A DNA stretch of 64,000 bases from Pseudomonadota bacterium (GTDB lineage Bacteria > Bdellovibrionota > Bacteriovoracia > Bacteriovoracales > Bacteriovoracaceae), in the NCBI GenBank assembly GCA_027487515.1, contig JAIYDL010000016.1, positions 310,001-374,000 of the forward strand. The letters are read 5' to 3'. This document shows positions 32,403-41,806 of this stretch, one piece after another. Made by a program: the position numbers and the translations under genes. The notes under the pieces are model-generated. The model was given only the letters and a program-made list of their open reading frames with translations. It was not told where the DNA came from and made no database searches. Position 1 is the first letter of the stretch. Every line of letters begins with the position of its first letter.

Positions 32403-34238
32403 ATGGGCCAGGCAAAGAAAAGTACGATTGATGAAATCGGCAAACGTTCCTACACCGCTTTCGCCCGGATCAATGGCGATCACCCTTTTAAGTCTCAGGT
32501 CCCCGGCGGCTGCGTCGAGTACAGGGCCCGCCACCGGCGCGGGGGCAAGGTCGCCTTTTTTAACTTCGACCTCGCCAAAGAGATGGGTCTTCTCCCGAAG
32601 TCACATCCGTCGCAGCTCAACCCGGAGCTCGAGCGCGAGATCCTAGAAACCTTCAGCTTAGTGATCATCAACGAATATGATGTGATGAACAACGTCAAGG
32701 TGACGGAAGAAGAGCTCTACCCGAAAACATTCATGGCGACCCGGTACCTACAACTGCAGCACCCCGACAAATCGGGACGGACCAGCGGAGACGGTCGCTC
32801 GATCTGGAATGGCACGGTCCGGGCCAACGGAATCACCTGGGACATCTCAAGCTGCGGCACCGGTGCCACGAAGCTCTCCCCGGCCTGCAACATCAACAAG
32901 AAGTTCTACCAGACCGGAGACCCGAGCATCTCCTATGGCTGTGGCCTCTCGGAAGTGAGCGAAGGACTCGAAACACTGTTCTTCTCTGAGGTTCTCAACA
33001 AGAACGAACTTCGCACAGAGCGCGTGCTCGCGATCATCGAGCATGAGAAGGGCCTCGGGATCAACGTCCGTGCAAACCCCAATCTCATGCGGCCAAGTCA
33101 CTTCTTCGGGCACCTGAAGCAAGGGAACTACGCCACCCTGAAACAGGTCGCAGACTACTACATTCAGCGTCAGCTCGAGAACAAGGCCTGGGCACCAGGG
33201 AACTTCCGGAGTGACAAGGAAAAGTACTTTGCGCTGGCCCGAGAAGTCGCCAAGGCCTTCTCCGAAACCGCGGCGACGTTCGAGGATGAGTATATCTTCT
33301 GCTGGCTCGACTGGGACGGCGATAACATTCTGATGGACGGCGGCATCATCGACTACGGATCGATCCGACAGTTCGGTCTTTTTCATGCGGAGTACCGCTA
33401 CGATGACGTCCAGCGCTTCTCGACGACGATCCTCGAGCAGAAGCAGAAAGCAAAGTACATCGTTCAGTGCTTCGTCCAGATCGCCGACTTCCTCACGACT
33501 GGAAAGAAGCGCTCCCTCTCGTGCTTTCGGAACCACGAGCTTCTGCAGTACTTCGATCGCCATTTCACCGAGTGCAAGGACCGCAATCTCCTGAAGAAAA
33601 TTGGATTCCGCAAGGAGCAGCAGGAGCTTCTCTTGAAAGGAAACCGGGGCCTCGTGGCGAAGTTTCGAAAGGCCTTCACCTACTTCGAGCGGGCCAAGTC
33701 GAAGCGAGGCCTCTACAAAGTGGCCGACGGAGTCACCCGCGACGCGGTCTTCTGCATGCGCGACATTCTCCGGGAGTTCCCGCAGCTCTACCTCACGAGG
33801 CAAGAGCCCCTGCCGGCGGAGGATTTCATCGAGGTCATCCGCTCGTCTTATGCGCGGCGATCGGATCTGCGCCTGACACCCATCCGGCGCAAGCAGATCA
33901 CCAAGTTCCAGGACACCTACATCGCTCTCGTCTCTGCCCTCGCGCGCGCGTCGGGGAGCGACCGGAAACACCTTTTGCTTGAGCTCACGATGCGGGCGTC
34001 GATCATCAACAAGTACGACCGAGTGACCGGCGACTCGATCTCTTTCATCGTTCAGAAAGTTCAGAAAGTGAGACCGAAACTCCCGGCCCAGGAGCTCTTC
34101 GAGCTGGCCCGGCAGTTCACGACCTACCAGAACATGAACCCGGATCAGAAACGCGCTCAGGGAATGGAAGGGGGCAGGCACCGGAATATCCTGCAGAACT
34201 TCTACTCCATCGTCCGGGACTGCCGCGAGGGGATATGA
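32403..34238 (+). CDS. Large divergent SelO-like pseudokinase-fold protein
   Basis: SelO proteins have a kinase-like fold and transfer AMP to protein hydroxyls. This 611-residue protein shares the SelO order of motifs: GDGRSIW (near 125), SYGCGLSEVSEGLET (near 176-190), ATP-handling LDWDGDNILMDGGIIDYG (near 299-316). But the canonical sequences are changed and the protein is about 130 residues longer, with a long basic C-terminal part (about 390-600) unlike SelO. It is therefore a distinct subfamily, AMPylase activity unproven. The ribosome site is weak. The next gene overlaps it by ATGA. Confidence 0.75.
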   Translation: MGQAKKSTIDEIGKRSYTAFARINGDHPFKSQVPGGCVEYRARHRRGGKVAFFNFDLAKEMGLLPKSHPSQLNPELEREILETFSLVIINEYDVMNNVKVTEEELYPKTFMATRYLQLQHPDKSGRTSGDGRSIWNGTVRANGITWDISSCGTGATKLSPACNINKKFYQTGDPSISYGCGLSEVSEGLETLFFSEVLNKNELRTERVLAIIEHEKGLGINVRANPNLMRPSHFFGHLKQGNYATLKQVADYYIQRQLENKAWAPGNFRSDKEKYFALAREVAKAFSETAATFEDEYIFCWLDWDGDNILMDGGIIDYGSIRQFGLFHAEYRYDDVQRFSTTILEQKQKAKYIVQCFVQIADFLTTGKKRSLSCFRNHELLQYFDRHFTECKDRNLLKKIGFRKEQQELLLKGNRGLVAKFRKAFTYFERAKSKRGLYKVADGVTRDAVFCMRDILREFPQLYLTRQEPLPAEDFIEVIRSSYARRSDLRLTPIRRKQITKFQDTYIALVSALARASGSDRKHLLLELTMRASIINKYDRVTGDSISFIVQKVQKVRPKLPAQELFELARQFTTYQNMNPDQKRAQGMEGGRHRNILQNFYSIVRDCREGI

Positions 34239-34897
34239 AGCTCGTCCTCTACAGCGGAGGCGGTGACCAGGAGAACCTCGACCTCGACCGGGCCTTCGTG
34301 GAAGTTCTCAATAAGCGAAACCCCGTCGTCACCTTCATCCCCTCATCCTCCTACCTCTCCGAGCAGGAGTTCAAAGTGTTCGTGAAGCACTATTCGAAGT
34401 ATCGGATCTCGCGCTTCATCCACTTCCCCATCGACGTTCCCTTCGACCGGATCATGTTTTCCGAGGTCATGCGGAGCGATGCCATCCACCTCGCCGGTGG
34501 GAACACCTTCTACTTCCTGCGGAGCCTTCGCCGCGCCAAACTCCTAAACGAACTCCGCCGCTTCGTCGACCGCGGTGGTGTGCTCACCGGTCTTTCGGCC
34601 GGAGCGATTCTCATGACCGCCGACATCGAAATGGCGGCGTACCCGGAGTTTGACCGGGACGAGAACTCCGTCGGACTGAAGAACCTCGCGGCCCTTGGTC
34701 TCGTCGACTTCGCCTTCTTTCCCCACTTCCGGAATTCCCCGCGCTACGACGCTGTCTTCAAGAAGTACTCTCGGCTTAAAAAAAAGATGATCTACGCCTG
34801 CCCAGACGGAGCGGGGATCGTGCTCAATGGGCCGGAGCTTCGGTTCATCGGGAAGGCCTTCGCCTTCAGCGATGGGCACAAGTTCACCATCAACTAG
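34235..34897 (+). CDS. Peptidase family S51-like protein
   Basis: 220 residues. The family is known for dipeptidase E (Asp-X) and cyanophycinase. The nucleophile elbow GLSAGAI (Ser near 130) and LAGGNTFYFL (near 87) are present, as are a catalytic-region acid and His further on. No signal peptide. It starts inside the stop of the SelO-like gene (ATGA), so the two are co-translated. Its own TAG overlaps the convergent ybhP stop in CTAG. Confidence 0.86.
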   Translation: MKLVLYSGGGDQENLDLDRAFVEVLNKRNPVVTFIPSSSYLSEQEFKVFVKHYSKYRISRFIHFPIDVPFDRIMFSEVMRSDAIHLAGGNTFYFLRSLRRAKLLNELRRFVDRGGVLTGLSAGAILMTADIEMAAYPEFDRDENSVGLKNLAALGLVDFAFFPHFRNSPRYDAVFKKYSRLKKKMIYACPDGAGIVLNGPELRFIGKAFAFSDGHKFTIN

Positions 34898-35637
34898 GCG
34901 AGGAGTTCGAGTTCCACGTAGAGCGGGAGATGATCCGAGAGATTCCTCCAGTGCGGATCCTTGAGCGCCGTCGCCGTGAGGGGTGTGAGGTTGTGCAAAA
35001 AGACCCGGTCGAGCGAGAGGAGCGGGAGGAAAGAGGGAAACGTCGCCGGGGAGGACCCGTGGAGCTTCCGAAACGCCTCTGTGGCGCCGAGAGACTTCTC
35101 GATCCGGGGAGAAATTTTCTTGTTCCAGTCGTTGAAATCACCCACGAGGATCCACGGAAGATCTTTGTGTCCCTGGAGGTGCTCGACGATCTTCTCAGTC
35201 TGGAGATTCCGTCCGCTCTGGGTTAGGTCAAGGTGGGTGTTGCACAGAAGGATCTCGCGCGCGACGTCGGGGATCATGACTTTCGCTTTCAGAAGGCCCC
35301 GGTGTTCGAACCGGTTGGTGGTGATGACGTGGTTCTCCCAGTCGGTGATGGGGTACTTCGAAAGAATGGCATTACCGTGGTGCCCTTCCGGATAGACGGC
35401 GTTCTTTCCGTAGGCAAAATGAGGCCAGATCGAGTCGGCGATGTACTCGAACTGGATCGCCGTTTTCCAATCCGGGATGCGGCACCGCTCGTCTTTGTGA
35501 TCCCCGAGGACTTCCTGGAGGAAGAGGATGTCCGCATCCGTCTCCCGGAGTGCCAGGCGGATCTGCTCGAGAATGAAGTCCCGGTTCCCGATCGTGAACC
35601 CCTTGTGGATGTTGTAAGAAAGAATTTTTATCTTCAT
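34894..35637 (-). CDS. ybhP: Endonuclease/exonuclease/phosphatase-family protein, YbhP-like
   Basis: 247 residues. The layout and words (NIHKGF, DADILFLQEV, FAYGKNAVYPEGHHGNA, GDFNDW, LSDHLPL) match E. coli YbhP of the EEP metal-dependent phosphodiesterase family. Glu in QEV, Asp/Asn in GDFND and the Asp-His pair in SDH form the metal and catalytic site. In E. coli ybhP lies directly after clsB, as here, 1 nt apart, which suggests a role in phospholipid metabolism. Confidence 0.9.
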   Translation of the reverse strand: MKIKILSYNIHKGFTIGNRDFILEQIRLALRETDADILFLQEVLGDHKDERCRIPDWKTAIQFEYIADSIWPHFAYGKNAVYPEGHHGNAILSKYPITDWENHVITTNRFEHRGLLKAKVMIPDVAREILLCNTHLDLTQSGRNLQTEKIVEHLQGHKDLPWILVGDFNDWNKKISPRIEKSLGATEAFRKLHGSSPATFPSFLPLLSLDRVFLHNLTPLTATALKDPHWRNLSDHLPLYVELELLA

Positions 35638-35638
35638 G

Positions 35639-36781
35639 TTAAAACCAATATTTAAAAAGAAAAAAGAGCCGCGCTAGGAATCTGTCCTTGAGGGGCCTTT
35701 TTCTTAGGTCCTCGAGCGTCACCGTCTGTTGAGTCTGAGTCGATTCTAAGAAATGAGCGGCGATGATCGCCTTATTATCGTCGTTCACGATCGCGAGGTC
35801 GATCTCTAAATCGTGGATGAAACTGCGGTGGTTGAGGTTCGTGGACCCGATGGTCATGAAGTCGTCGATGATGTAGTTCTTCGCGTGCAAGACGGAGGCC
35901 GTGTACTGATAGACTTTCACGCCCTTTTTAATCAGGTAGCCGTAGTAGAAGTACTGGAGCCAAGCGAAGAACTTCACGTCAGTGCGCTGGGAGATGAGGA
36001 GCCGCACATCCACTCCCCGTTCCGCCGCCCGGACGAGAACACGGATGAGCCTGCGTTTCGGAATAAAATAGGGAGTCATGAGCCAGATCCGGTTCCGGGC
36101 CTCGCCGATTCGCTGCAGGAAATCGGTGTAGAAAAAGCGCCGCCTGATGATCGTCTGATTTAACCGCAGAGGCGAGGAGCGCCAGTTCGCAGTCAAGTGA
36201 CTGCGCTGCTGACGGCGGTAGCGGTAGAAGTCCCGGGTGCGCCAGAGTTTGAGGAAATTCAGGACCCCGAACCGCACGTGATCACCGGTCACCCGCACGC
36301 CCATGTCTTTCCACGAAGGTTCGAAGTGGAGCCGAGTGTGCTCGGCGGTTAGGTTAAAGCTCCCGGTGTAGAGGATGTGTTCATCGATGATGATGATCTT
36401 CCTATGGTTGCGCCGGTTCAGCCGCCAGAGCCGGGCGCCGATCACGGAGAGCTTTCTGAGGCCTCGGACTTTCTCGAAGTGCGGATGGTAGAAGGGGAGA
36501 GGATTGTAGACTTTTACTTCTACTCCGCGCTTCTGGAAAACTCCGAAGAGCCTTTCGAAGAATCCCCACGAACCGATCCCGTCGACGAGGATCTGCACTC
36601 TGACCCCACGCTGGTGAGCAGTGATGAGGTGGGCAGCGACTTTTTTCCCAAGGAGATCGTCGTTGAAGATGTACATTTCGACAGTGATCGACGACCGGGC
36701 CTCGTCGATGTCCCGGAGGAGGCTCTCGAAGTATTCGTCGCCGTCGAAGAAGAGCTGCTCACTGGACCAAGTGATTTCCAT
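35639..36781 (-). CDS. clsB: Cardiolipin synthase B-like phospholipase D enzyme
   Basis: 380 residues. The two HKD motifs are intact: HRKIIIID near 124 and HAKNYIID near 297, each followed by GSFN or GSTN. The N-terminus has no membrane segment, as in ClsB, while the C-terminus (about 365-380) is Phe/Leu-rich and basic. ClsB condenses phosphatidylglycerol or related lipids into cardiolipin. It is upstream of the ybhP gene, the same order as in E. coli. Confidence 0.88.
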   Translation of the reverse strand: MEITWSSEQLFFDGDEYFESLLRDIDEARSSITVEMYIFNDDLLGKKVAAHLITAHQRGVRVQILVDGIGSWGFFERLFGVFQKRGVEVKVYNPLPFYHPHFEKVRGLRKLSVIGARLWRLNRRNHRKIIIIDEHILYTGSFNLTAEHTRLHFEPSWKDMGVRVTGDHVRFGVLNFLKLWRTRDFYRYRRQQRSHLTANWRSSPLRLNQTIIRRRFFYTDFLQRIGEARNRIWLMTPYFIPKRRLIRVLVRAAERGVDVRLLISQRTDVKFFAWLQYFYYGYLIKKGVKVYQYTASVLHAKNYIIDDFMTIGSTNLNHRSFIHDLEIDLAIVNDDNKAIIAAHFLESTQTQQTVTLEDLRKRPLKDRFLARLFFLFKYWF

Positions 36782-36905
36782 GGATAAGGTATCGGAAAAT
36801 CCGACGAGGAGTACACTGGACTAAGGCAGTCAGGAAGAGGGTCGTCTAAGTTTCCCCCGCGGGACGACGATAAGCTCCCATAGGCTCTCATTTCAACGGA
36901 AACAT

Positions 36906-38012
36906 ATGGCGATGACCAAAGAGACGTTCGTTAACATCATAAAATCTGCGTTTGCGTCGAACGTCAGTGACATCCACCTTCGGACGGATGAGAAGCCCTG
37001 CTTCCGGCTCCGGGGAGACCTGGTGCAAGTGAAAGCGGATCAACTGACGAGCGTGGACATGAAGCTCATGTGCTCCGTCATGATCAAGGACCAGGAAGTC
37101 CTGAAGCGCCTCGACCGGCTCAAGGAGCACGACGGTTCCTTCGAGGTCCCCAACGTCTGCCGGGTCCGGTTTAACATCCTCCGGTACCAAGGGAAAATCG
37201 GGATCATCCTTCGACTCATCAACGCGAAAGTCCCGACCACAGAAGAACTGAAGCTCCCGGCGGTGATCAACAAAATTGCCGCCGCGAACGCGGGCCTGGT
37301 CCTCGTCACCGGGGCCACCGGGTCTGGGAAATCCTCGACGCTCGCCGCGATGATCAATTACATTAACCGGACCTCCCCGGTGCACGTTCTGACGCTCGAA
37401 GATCCGGTGGAGTACGTCCATAGCCCGATCAAGGCACGGATCACACAGCGGGAGATTGGCCAGGACACGGAGGACTTCAATTCGGCCCTTCGCTCCGCAC
37501 TCCGGCAAGATCCGGACATCATTCTCATCGGTGAGATGCGAGACGCGGAGACGATTTCCATCGCCATCAAGGCGGCGGAAACCGGTCACCTCGTGTTCGG
37601 AACCGTTCACACCACCGACGCGCTCTCCACCATCGGGCGCCTCATCGCCATGTTCCCGCCGGAGGAGCAGAACGTCGTGCGCACCCGGCTTGCGGACAAT
37701 CTTCACGCGACGATCTCCCAGCGTCTCCTGAAGACCACCGACGGCAAAGGCCGGGTCGCGGCACAGGAAATCATGATCAATAACCCCGGAATCCGGGAGT
37801 CCATCCTCGACCCCGCGAAGACGAAGGAAATCTACACCTACATCGAGAAGGGCCAGGGGCGAGGCGGTTCCGGAGCGCAGAGCTTCGACCAGCACATCAC
37901 GAAGATTTATAAGCAGGGCCTCATCACCATGGAAGAGGCCCGGGGCAACGCTTCGAAGCCCGACGACTTCGAGCGGAACCTCATGTTCGGTGACTCCGCC
38001 GACGACGACTGA
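36906..38012 (+). CDS. pilT: PilT/PilU-family pilus retraction ATPase
   Basis: 368 residues. N-terminal PAS-like domain with SDIHLRTDEKPCFRLRGDL (near 19), Walker A GATGSGKS (near 138-145), Asp box EDPVEYVHSP (near 165), Walker B IILIGEMRD (near 201-209) and the His-rich GTVHTTDA (near 232). The C-terminus is extended and acidic, ending in a run of Asp. PilT powers retraction of type IV pili for twitching. No other pil genes are in the window; a PilU-type paralogue cannot be excluded. Confidence 0.92.
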   Translation: MAMTKETFVNIIKSAFASNVSDIHLRTDEKPCFRLRGDLVQVKADQLTSVDMKLMCSVMIKDQEVLKRLDRLKEHDGSFEVPNVCRVRFNILRYQGKIGIILRLINAKVPTTEELKLPAVINKIAAANAGLVLVTGATGSGKSSTLAAMINYINRTSPVHVLTLEDPVEYVHSPIKARITQREIGQDTEDFNSALRSALRQDPDIILIGEMRDAETISIAIKAAETGHLVFGTVHTTDALSTIGRLIAMFPPEEQNVVRTRLADNLHATISQRLLKTTDGKGRVAAQEIMINNPGIRESILDPAKTKEIYTYIEKGQGRGGSGAQSFDQHITKIYKQGLITMEEARGNASKPDDFERNLMFGDSADDD

Positions 38013-38059
38013 TTGGCAACCAGACCGTCAAGTTGGTATGATGCCACGACGAGGTCTCC

Positions 38060-40126
38060 ATGAATCTATCTTTCCGTCACTACTACTGGCGCTGGCTTAA
38101 AAATCAGGGCTTCCTTTTTTTTGTGTTCACCCTTTTGATGACGCTCGCGCGCGTCTCCTTCGGGTTCTACTTCGGAGACATGGATTCGCTCAGCGCCGAC
38201 CCGGTCTCCCTTCGGCGCGCATTTTGGCTGGGGTTCCGGTACGACCTCATGCCTCTGGCCTACGTCAATGCCGTGCCCTTCGTTCTCCTCAACCTCGGTG
38301 TGTTTATCCCCGGGAAGCGGACCATCCGCGTGTTGAGGCCCTTGATCGTCGGCCTCCTCTTCGGTGGCTACCTTACGATCGGATGGCTCTACATCTTTGA
38401 CTACGGGTTCTATTCCTACTTCCAGGAGCACCTGAATGTCCTCTTCTTTGGCTTCTTCGAAGACGACACCCGGGCCCTCTTGATCACGATCTACAAAAAT
38501 TACAACGTTCCGCTGTGGTCGCTCGTGCTGGGCCTCATCCACTACGGTCTCTGGCGCTTCATTCGGTTCCTGTTTTCGCCCTTCGAGTTCGACCTTCGGC
38601 CCCGGCGACTTTCCCTCGTCGCACCGGCAACCTTCCTGGCGGGCCTAGCCCTCCTCGCCCTGATGGCCCGGGGAAATTTTTCTCGGCTCCCGCTCTCCTT
38701 GGAGGACGCGCACATCAGTGACAACGAGTTCATCAACGAGCTCGCGCTGAACGGGGCCCTCACGCTCAACCGGGCGATCAAGATTCGAAAGACCTACGGA
38801 CAGGACCGGTATGATTACTTGAAAAACTACGGTCTCGCAGATTGGGCGCAAGCCTTCAAGGCTGCTCGGGGTGTGGCGCCGGTGACGGCGGACCTGCGTC
38901 GGGCCCTCACGGCCAAGACTCGGACGTCCCCATTTTTGTCGGCACATCCACCCCACGTTGTCTTAGTGGTCATGGAAAGCTTCGGGAGCTACTGGGATCA
39001 GGCGAGTGGAAGTTCCTTCGAACTCTTCGGCGATCTTCGGGAGCACTTCGACCAGGGAGTTCTTTTCAAGAATTTCCTCCCCGCCGATAACGGCACCATC
39101 GGGAGCATTGTCTCCGTCGCCGTCGGTCAGGTGATTCGCCCCGGTGCCCGGTACCTCTCCGAGTCCGAGTACCTCCGCACCTCCCTCGGATCTGCGGGGC
39201 ATCGAGCGTTCCAGCGGAGCGGATACGAAACGCACTTCGTCTACGGCGGGAAACTTGGCTGGCGGGACCTCGGGAAGTACCTCGCGGTTCAGGGGTTCGA
39301 CAAACTGTGGGGGGCGGATGAAATCAAGGACGCGCTTCCGGAGCTTTCGAACTTCGCCGACCATGACCTCGGGAACGAGTGGGGCATCTTCGACGAATAC
39401 GTCTACGGCTTCATCGACGAGCAGCTCCGGACCGCGACGAAGCCCCAGTTCTTCCTGGTGCTCTCGACCTCGAACCATCCGCCCTTCGAATACCCAACGT
39501 CCTACCAGCCGAGGCCTCTGACGATCACTCCGGAGATTGCTCAGGGACTCTCGGTTCCTGAAGAGATTGCTCGAAAACGCTTCCTCGGTCTTCAGTACGC
39601 GAACCAGAAAATGGGTGAGTTCCTAACGCGGATTAAAACCTCATCTCTGGGAGAGAAGACGATCGTGGCGCTCACCGGCGATCATAGTTTTTGGATCGCC
39701 AAGGGCGTGGGCCATGAGCAGGAGTTCAAACGGTATGCTGTTCCCTTCTTCCTCTCGATCCCGAGGCCCTATCTCCCCGGCAACATTGATCCGGAGAAAT
39801 TTGGTTCTCACGAGGACATCTTCCCCACGCTGATCAACCTCGCCCTCTCCGGTCAGACTTACTTGAAGCTCGGGGAAGATCTCTTCTCGGAGGCGAGTAC
39901 GGCGGTGAACAGTTCGGGCCTTCTCGCCAACGAGCACGGGGCCATCCACCACGGGAAGTTCTGGCGCTGGGAAGATTCGCAGCGACAGATCCTCTCGCCA
40001 AGTGAAGAAACACCCGAACTCCGTGAGCTCCAGCAGCGCGGTCGCGGTTTAATCGGCCTGACCGATGCCTACCTTAAGAGTGAAAAGAATCGTAGGCCGA
40101 CTGCCGGAGAAAGTGGTCGGCCATGA
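38060..40126 (+). CDS. LtaS-like phosphoglycerol transferase (sulfatase fold) membrane protein
   Basis: 688 residues. Five membrane segments in the first ~210 residues, then an external alkaline-phosphatase/sulfatase domain. The catalytic parts visible are VVMESFGSYW (metal-binding Glu near 304), DNGTIGS (Thr nucleophile near 347), and GDHSFW (Asp-His near 545). In Gram-positives this fold makes lipoteichoic acid; Gram-negative relatives add phosphoglycerol or phosphoethanolamine to glycans or lipids. The last 17 codons overlap aroC tail-to-tail by 53 nt. Confidence 0.86.
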   Translation: MNLSFRHYYWRWLKNQGFLFFVFTLLMTLARVSFGFYFGDMDSLSADPVSLRRAFWLGFRYDLMPLAYVNAVPFVLLNLGVFIPGKRTIRVLRPLIVGLLFGGYLTIGWLYIFDYGFYSYFQEHLNVLFFGFFEDDTRALLITIYKNYNVPLWSLVLGLIHYGLWRFIRFLFSPFEFDLRPRRLSLVAPATFLAGLALLALMARGNFSRLPLSLEDAHISDNEFINELALNGALTLNRAIKIRKTYGQDRYDYLKNYGLADWAQAFKAARGVAPVTADLRRALTAKTRTSPFLSAHPPHVVLVVMESFGSYWDQASGSSFELFGDLREHFDQGVLFKNFLPADNGTIGSIVSVAVGQVIRPGARYLSESEYLRTSLGSAGHRAFQRSGYETHFVYGGKLGWRDLGKYLAVQGFDKLWGADEIKDALPELSNFADHDLGNEWGIFDEYVYGFIDEQLRTATKPQFFLVLSTSNHPPFEYPTSYQPRPLTITPEIAQGLSVPEEIARKRFLGLQYANQKMGEFLTRIKTSSLGEKTIVALTGDHSFWIAKGVGHEQEFKRYAVPFFLSIPRPYLPGNIDPEKFGSHEDIFPTLINLALSGQTYLKLGEDLFSEASTAVNSSGLLANEHGAIHHGKFWRWEDSQRQILSPSEETPELRELQQRGRGLIGLTDAYLKSEKNRRPTAGESGRP

Positions 40127-41075
40127 CGATCTTGGCCATCGCTTCGACGACGGGTACGACTCGGGGAAGGATGCAGGGGTCATGACGGCCCGCCTTCGCC
40201 TTTTCACCGATGGTCGATGGGGCCTTGAAGGCGAGCTTCAAGACGATCTCATCACCGTTCGTGATCCCACCTTCCATGCCGCCGAACGTGGACGAAGTCG
40301 CTGACATCACTGAACCGGGAAGCCTTGCGGTTGAGAAGGCATCGGCGACACTGAAGCCGATGCACGCCGGGAGCGAGAGCATCGCTTTGGCAAAGTCGGC
40401 CTTGAGTTTATCGAACACCGGTTCCCCCAGGCCTGCGGGAGCGTTTCGGATGGAGATCGTCACCACACCGCCGGCAGATTCGCCCTTCACTTTGCAGTCT
40501 TTGAGGAACGCAACGACCGTCGCCGAGAGCGCTTCGTCGGGGATGTTGATCTCGCCGCGATCGACGGAATGATCCCGGGGAGGTCCGGAGAGCCGAAAGT
40601 GTGCCACCTCTTCGATGTAGGCGAAGAATGAAATTCCTGGGATCACGAGGCCTGCGAAATAACCCCCGATCACTCTCGCAAGGGTCTCACGGCCCGAGGC
40701 CCGTCCGCCGCCGCGGTGATCCCGATGCCCGTACTTCAGCATCGTCGTCCGGTCCGCGTGCCCCGGGCGGTAGGTCTCTTTTAGCGGATCGTAATCCTGA
40801 CTCCGTTGATTCGTGTTCCGAACAATCACAGTGATCGGGGTTCCGAGACTCTTGCCTTCGAAGACCCCGGAGAGAATCTCCGCTGCGTCCTCTTCTTTGC
40901 GGGACGTATGGACCTCGTGCTGCCCCGGGGCCCGGCGTTTGAGTTCCCGGGCAAGATCGTCCGGGTTCACCTTGAGTCCTGCGGGCATTCCGTCGATCAC
41001 AACCCCCAGGGCTTCGCCGTGAGACTCCCCGAAGGTCGTGATCCGAAAGAGTTGACCGATGCTATTTCCACTCAT
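40074..41075 (-). CDS. aroC: Chorismate synthase
   Basis: Converts EPSP to chorismate using reduced FMN. The 333-residue protein shows FRITTFGESHGEALG near residue 10, GHADRTTMLKYGHRDHRGGGR near 109 and RASGRETLARV; the C-terminal GIT-NGD block is present. The ATG at 41075 lies behind AAAGGATTAAAC, and its start overlaps lipB by 14 nt. Chorismate synthases are usually near 350-360 residues, so this one is a little short. Confidence 0.95.
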   Translation of the reverse strand: MSGNSIGQLFRITTFGESHGEALGVVIDGMPAGLKVNPDDLARELKRRAPGQHEVHTSRKEEDAAEILSGVFEGKSLGTPITVIVRNTNQRSQDYDPLKETYRPGHADRTTMLKYGHRDHRGGGRASGRETLARVIGGYFAGLVIPGISFFAYIEEVAHFRLSGPPRDHSVDRGEINIPDEALSATVVAFLKDCKVKGESAGGVVTISIRNAPAGLGEPVFDKLKADFAKAMLSLPACIGFSVADAFSTARLPGSVMSATSSTFGGMEGGITNGDEIVLKLAFKAPSTIGEKAKAGRHDPCILPRVVPVVEAMAKIVMADHFLRQSAYDSFHS

Positions 41076-41802
41076 GTTTAATCCTTTGGAGAAACTCGGC
41101 CCGGAACTTCTCGTGTGCGGCGGGTGGTACCTGGAGGAGGTTTTCGACTGCGGTGTAGGTTTCTGCGGTGAGGCCACACGGATTCAGGGTCGAGATCGCT
41201 CTTATCATCTCTGAGTTTTCTCTGAGGTTCAACGCCATCCCGTGAAACGTCGTAAGTTTTTCGATGGCGATGCCCATGGAGGCGACCTTCCTGTCTTGGT
41301 GCCAGAGTCCCAGAAGTTTATGTTGATGGTGAAGGCCCTCGATGCCCCAATCTCTCAGGACCTCGATGGAGAAGTCAAAGATCTCATCGATCATGCGAGA
41401 GAGGGAGAGTGCACTCGGGTTAAGCTTCAGGACCGGATAGAATACAAATTGCCCGGGGTGGTGAAACGTCAGCCCTCCGCCGCGCTCGATTTGGTGGAAG
41501 GGATACGGGAGGTGAGCATGGGCCTTGACATCGAAGTCGACGAGATCCAGGGATTCGCCTTTTCGTGGTCTTTGGAGCCCTCTACCGTAGGTTAAGACTT
41601 CAGGGTGGGAGCAGCACAGGAGGATTCGGAGCTGGGGCGTCTGTTGCACGAGCTCGAGGGCCCGGCGCTGAAACCCATGAGCCAGCTGATAGTCCCAGTC
41701 CCACTTCGTCACGACGACGGTCCGGTGATCGAGGTCCTCGAAGGAGCTCGACGTGAGCGCATACTCCGCTGGGTCGAGGGCCCGGAGAATGGCGTCTTTC
41801 AT
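41062..41802 (-). CDS. lipB: Octanoyltransferase LipB
   Basis: Transfers octanoyl groups from ACP to lipoyl domains. The 246-residue protein has RGGGLTFHHPGQ (near 107-118), the lysine in KVASMGIAIEK (near 173) and the catalytic cysteine in NPCGL (near 208). The family normally reads TxHGPGQ, here TFHHPGQ. Its start is 4 nt after lipA ends, and its end overlaps aroC, so aroC-lipB-lipA form one operon. Confidence 0.93.
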   Translation of the reverse strand: MKDAILRALDPAEYALTSSSFEDLDHRTVVVTKWDWDYQLAHGFQRRALELVQQTPQLRILLCCSHPEVLTYGRGLQRPRKGESLDLVDFDVKAHAHLPYPFHQIERGGGLTFHHPGQFVFYPVLKLNPSALSLSRMIDEIFDFSIEVLRDWGIEGLHHQHKLLGLWHQDRKVASMGIAIEKLTTFHGMALNLRENSEMIRAISTLNPCGLTAETYTAVENLLQVPPAAHEKFRAEFLQRIKHEWK

Positions 41803-41806
41803 AGGC

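Noticed and set aside
32847..34181. A 444-codon minus-strand frame opposite the SelO-like gene
   Set aside because: The plus strand holds a complete gene with motifs and coupling; this frame is the complementary shadow, rich in Arg, Glu and Val.
36888..37895. A long minus-strand frame (335 codons) opposite pilT
   Set aside because: It mirrors pilT codon by codon, has no ribosome site and its composition is that of antisense translation of a GC-rich gene.
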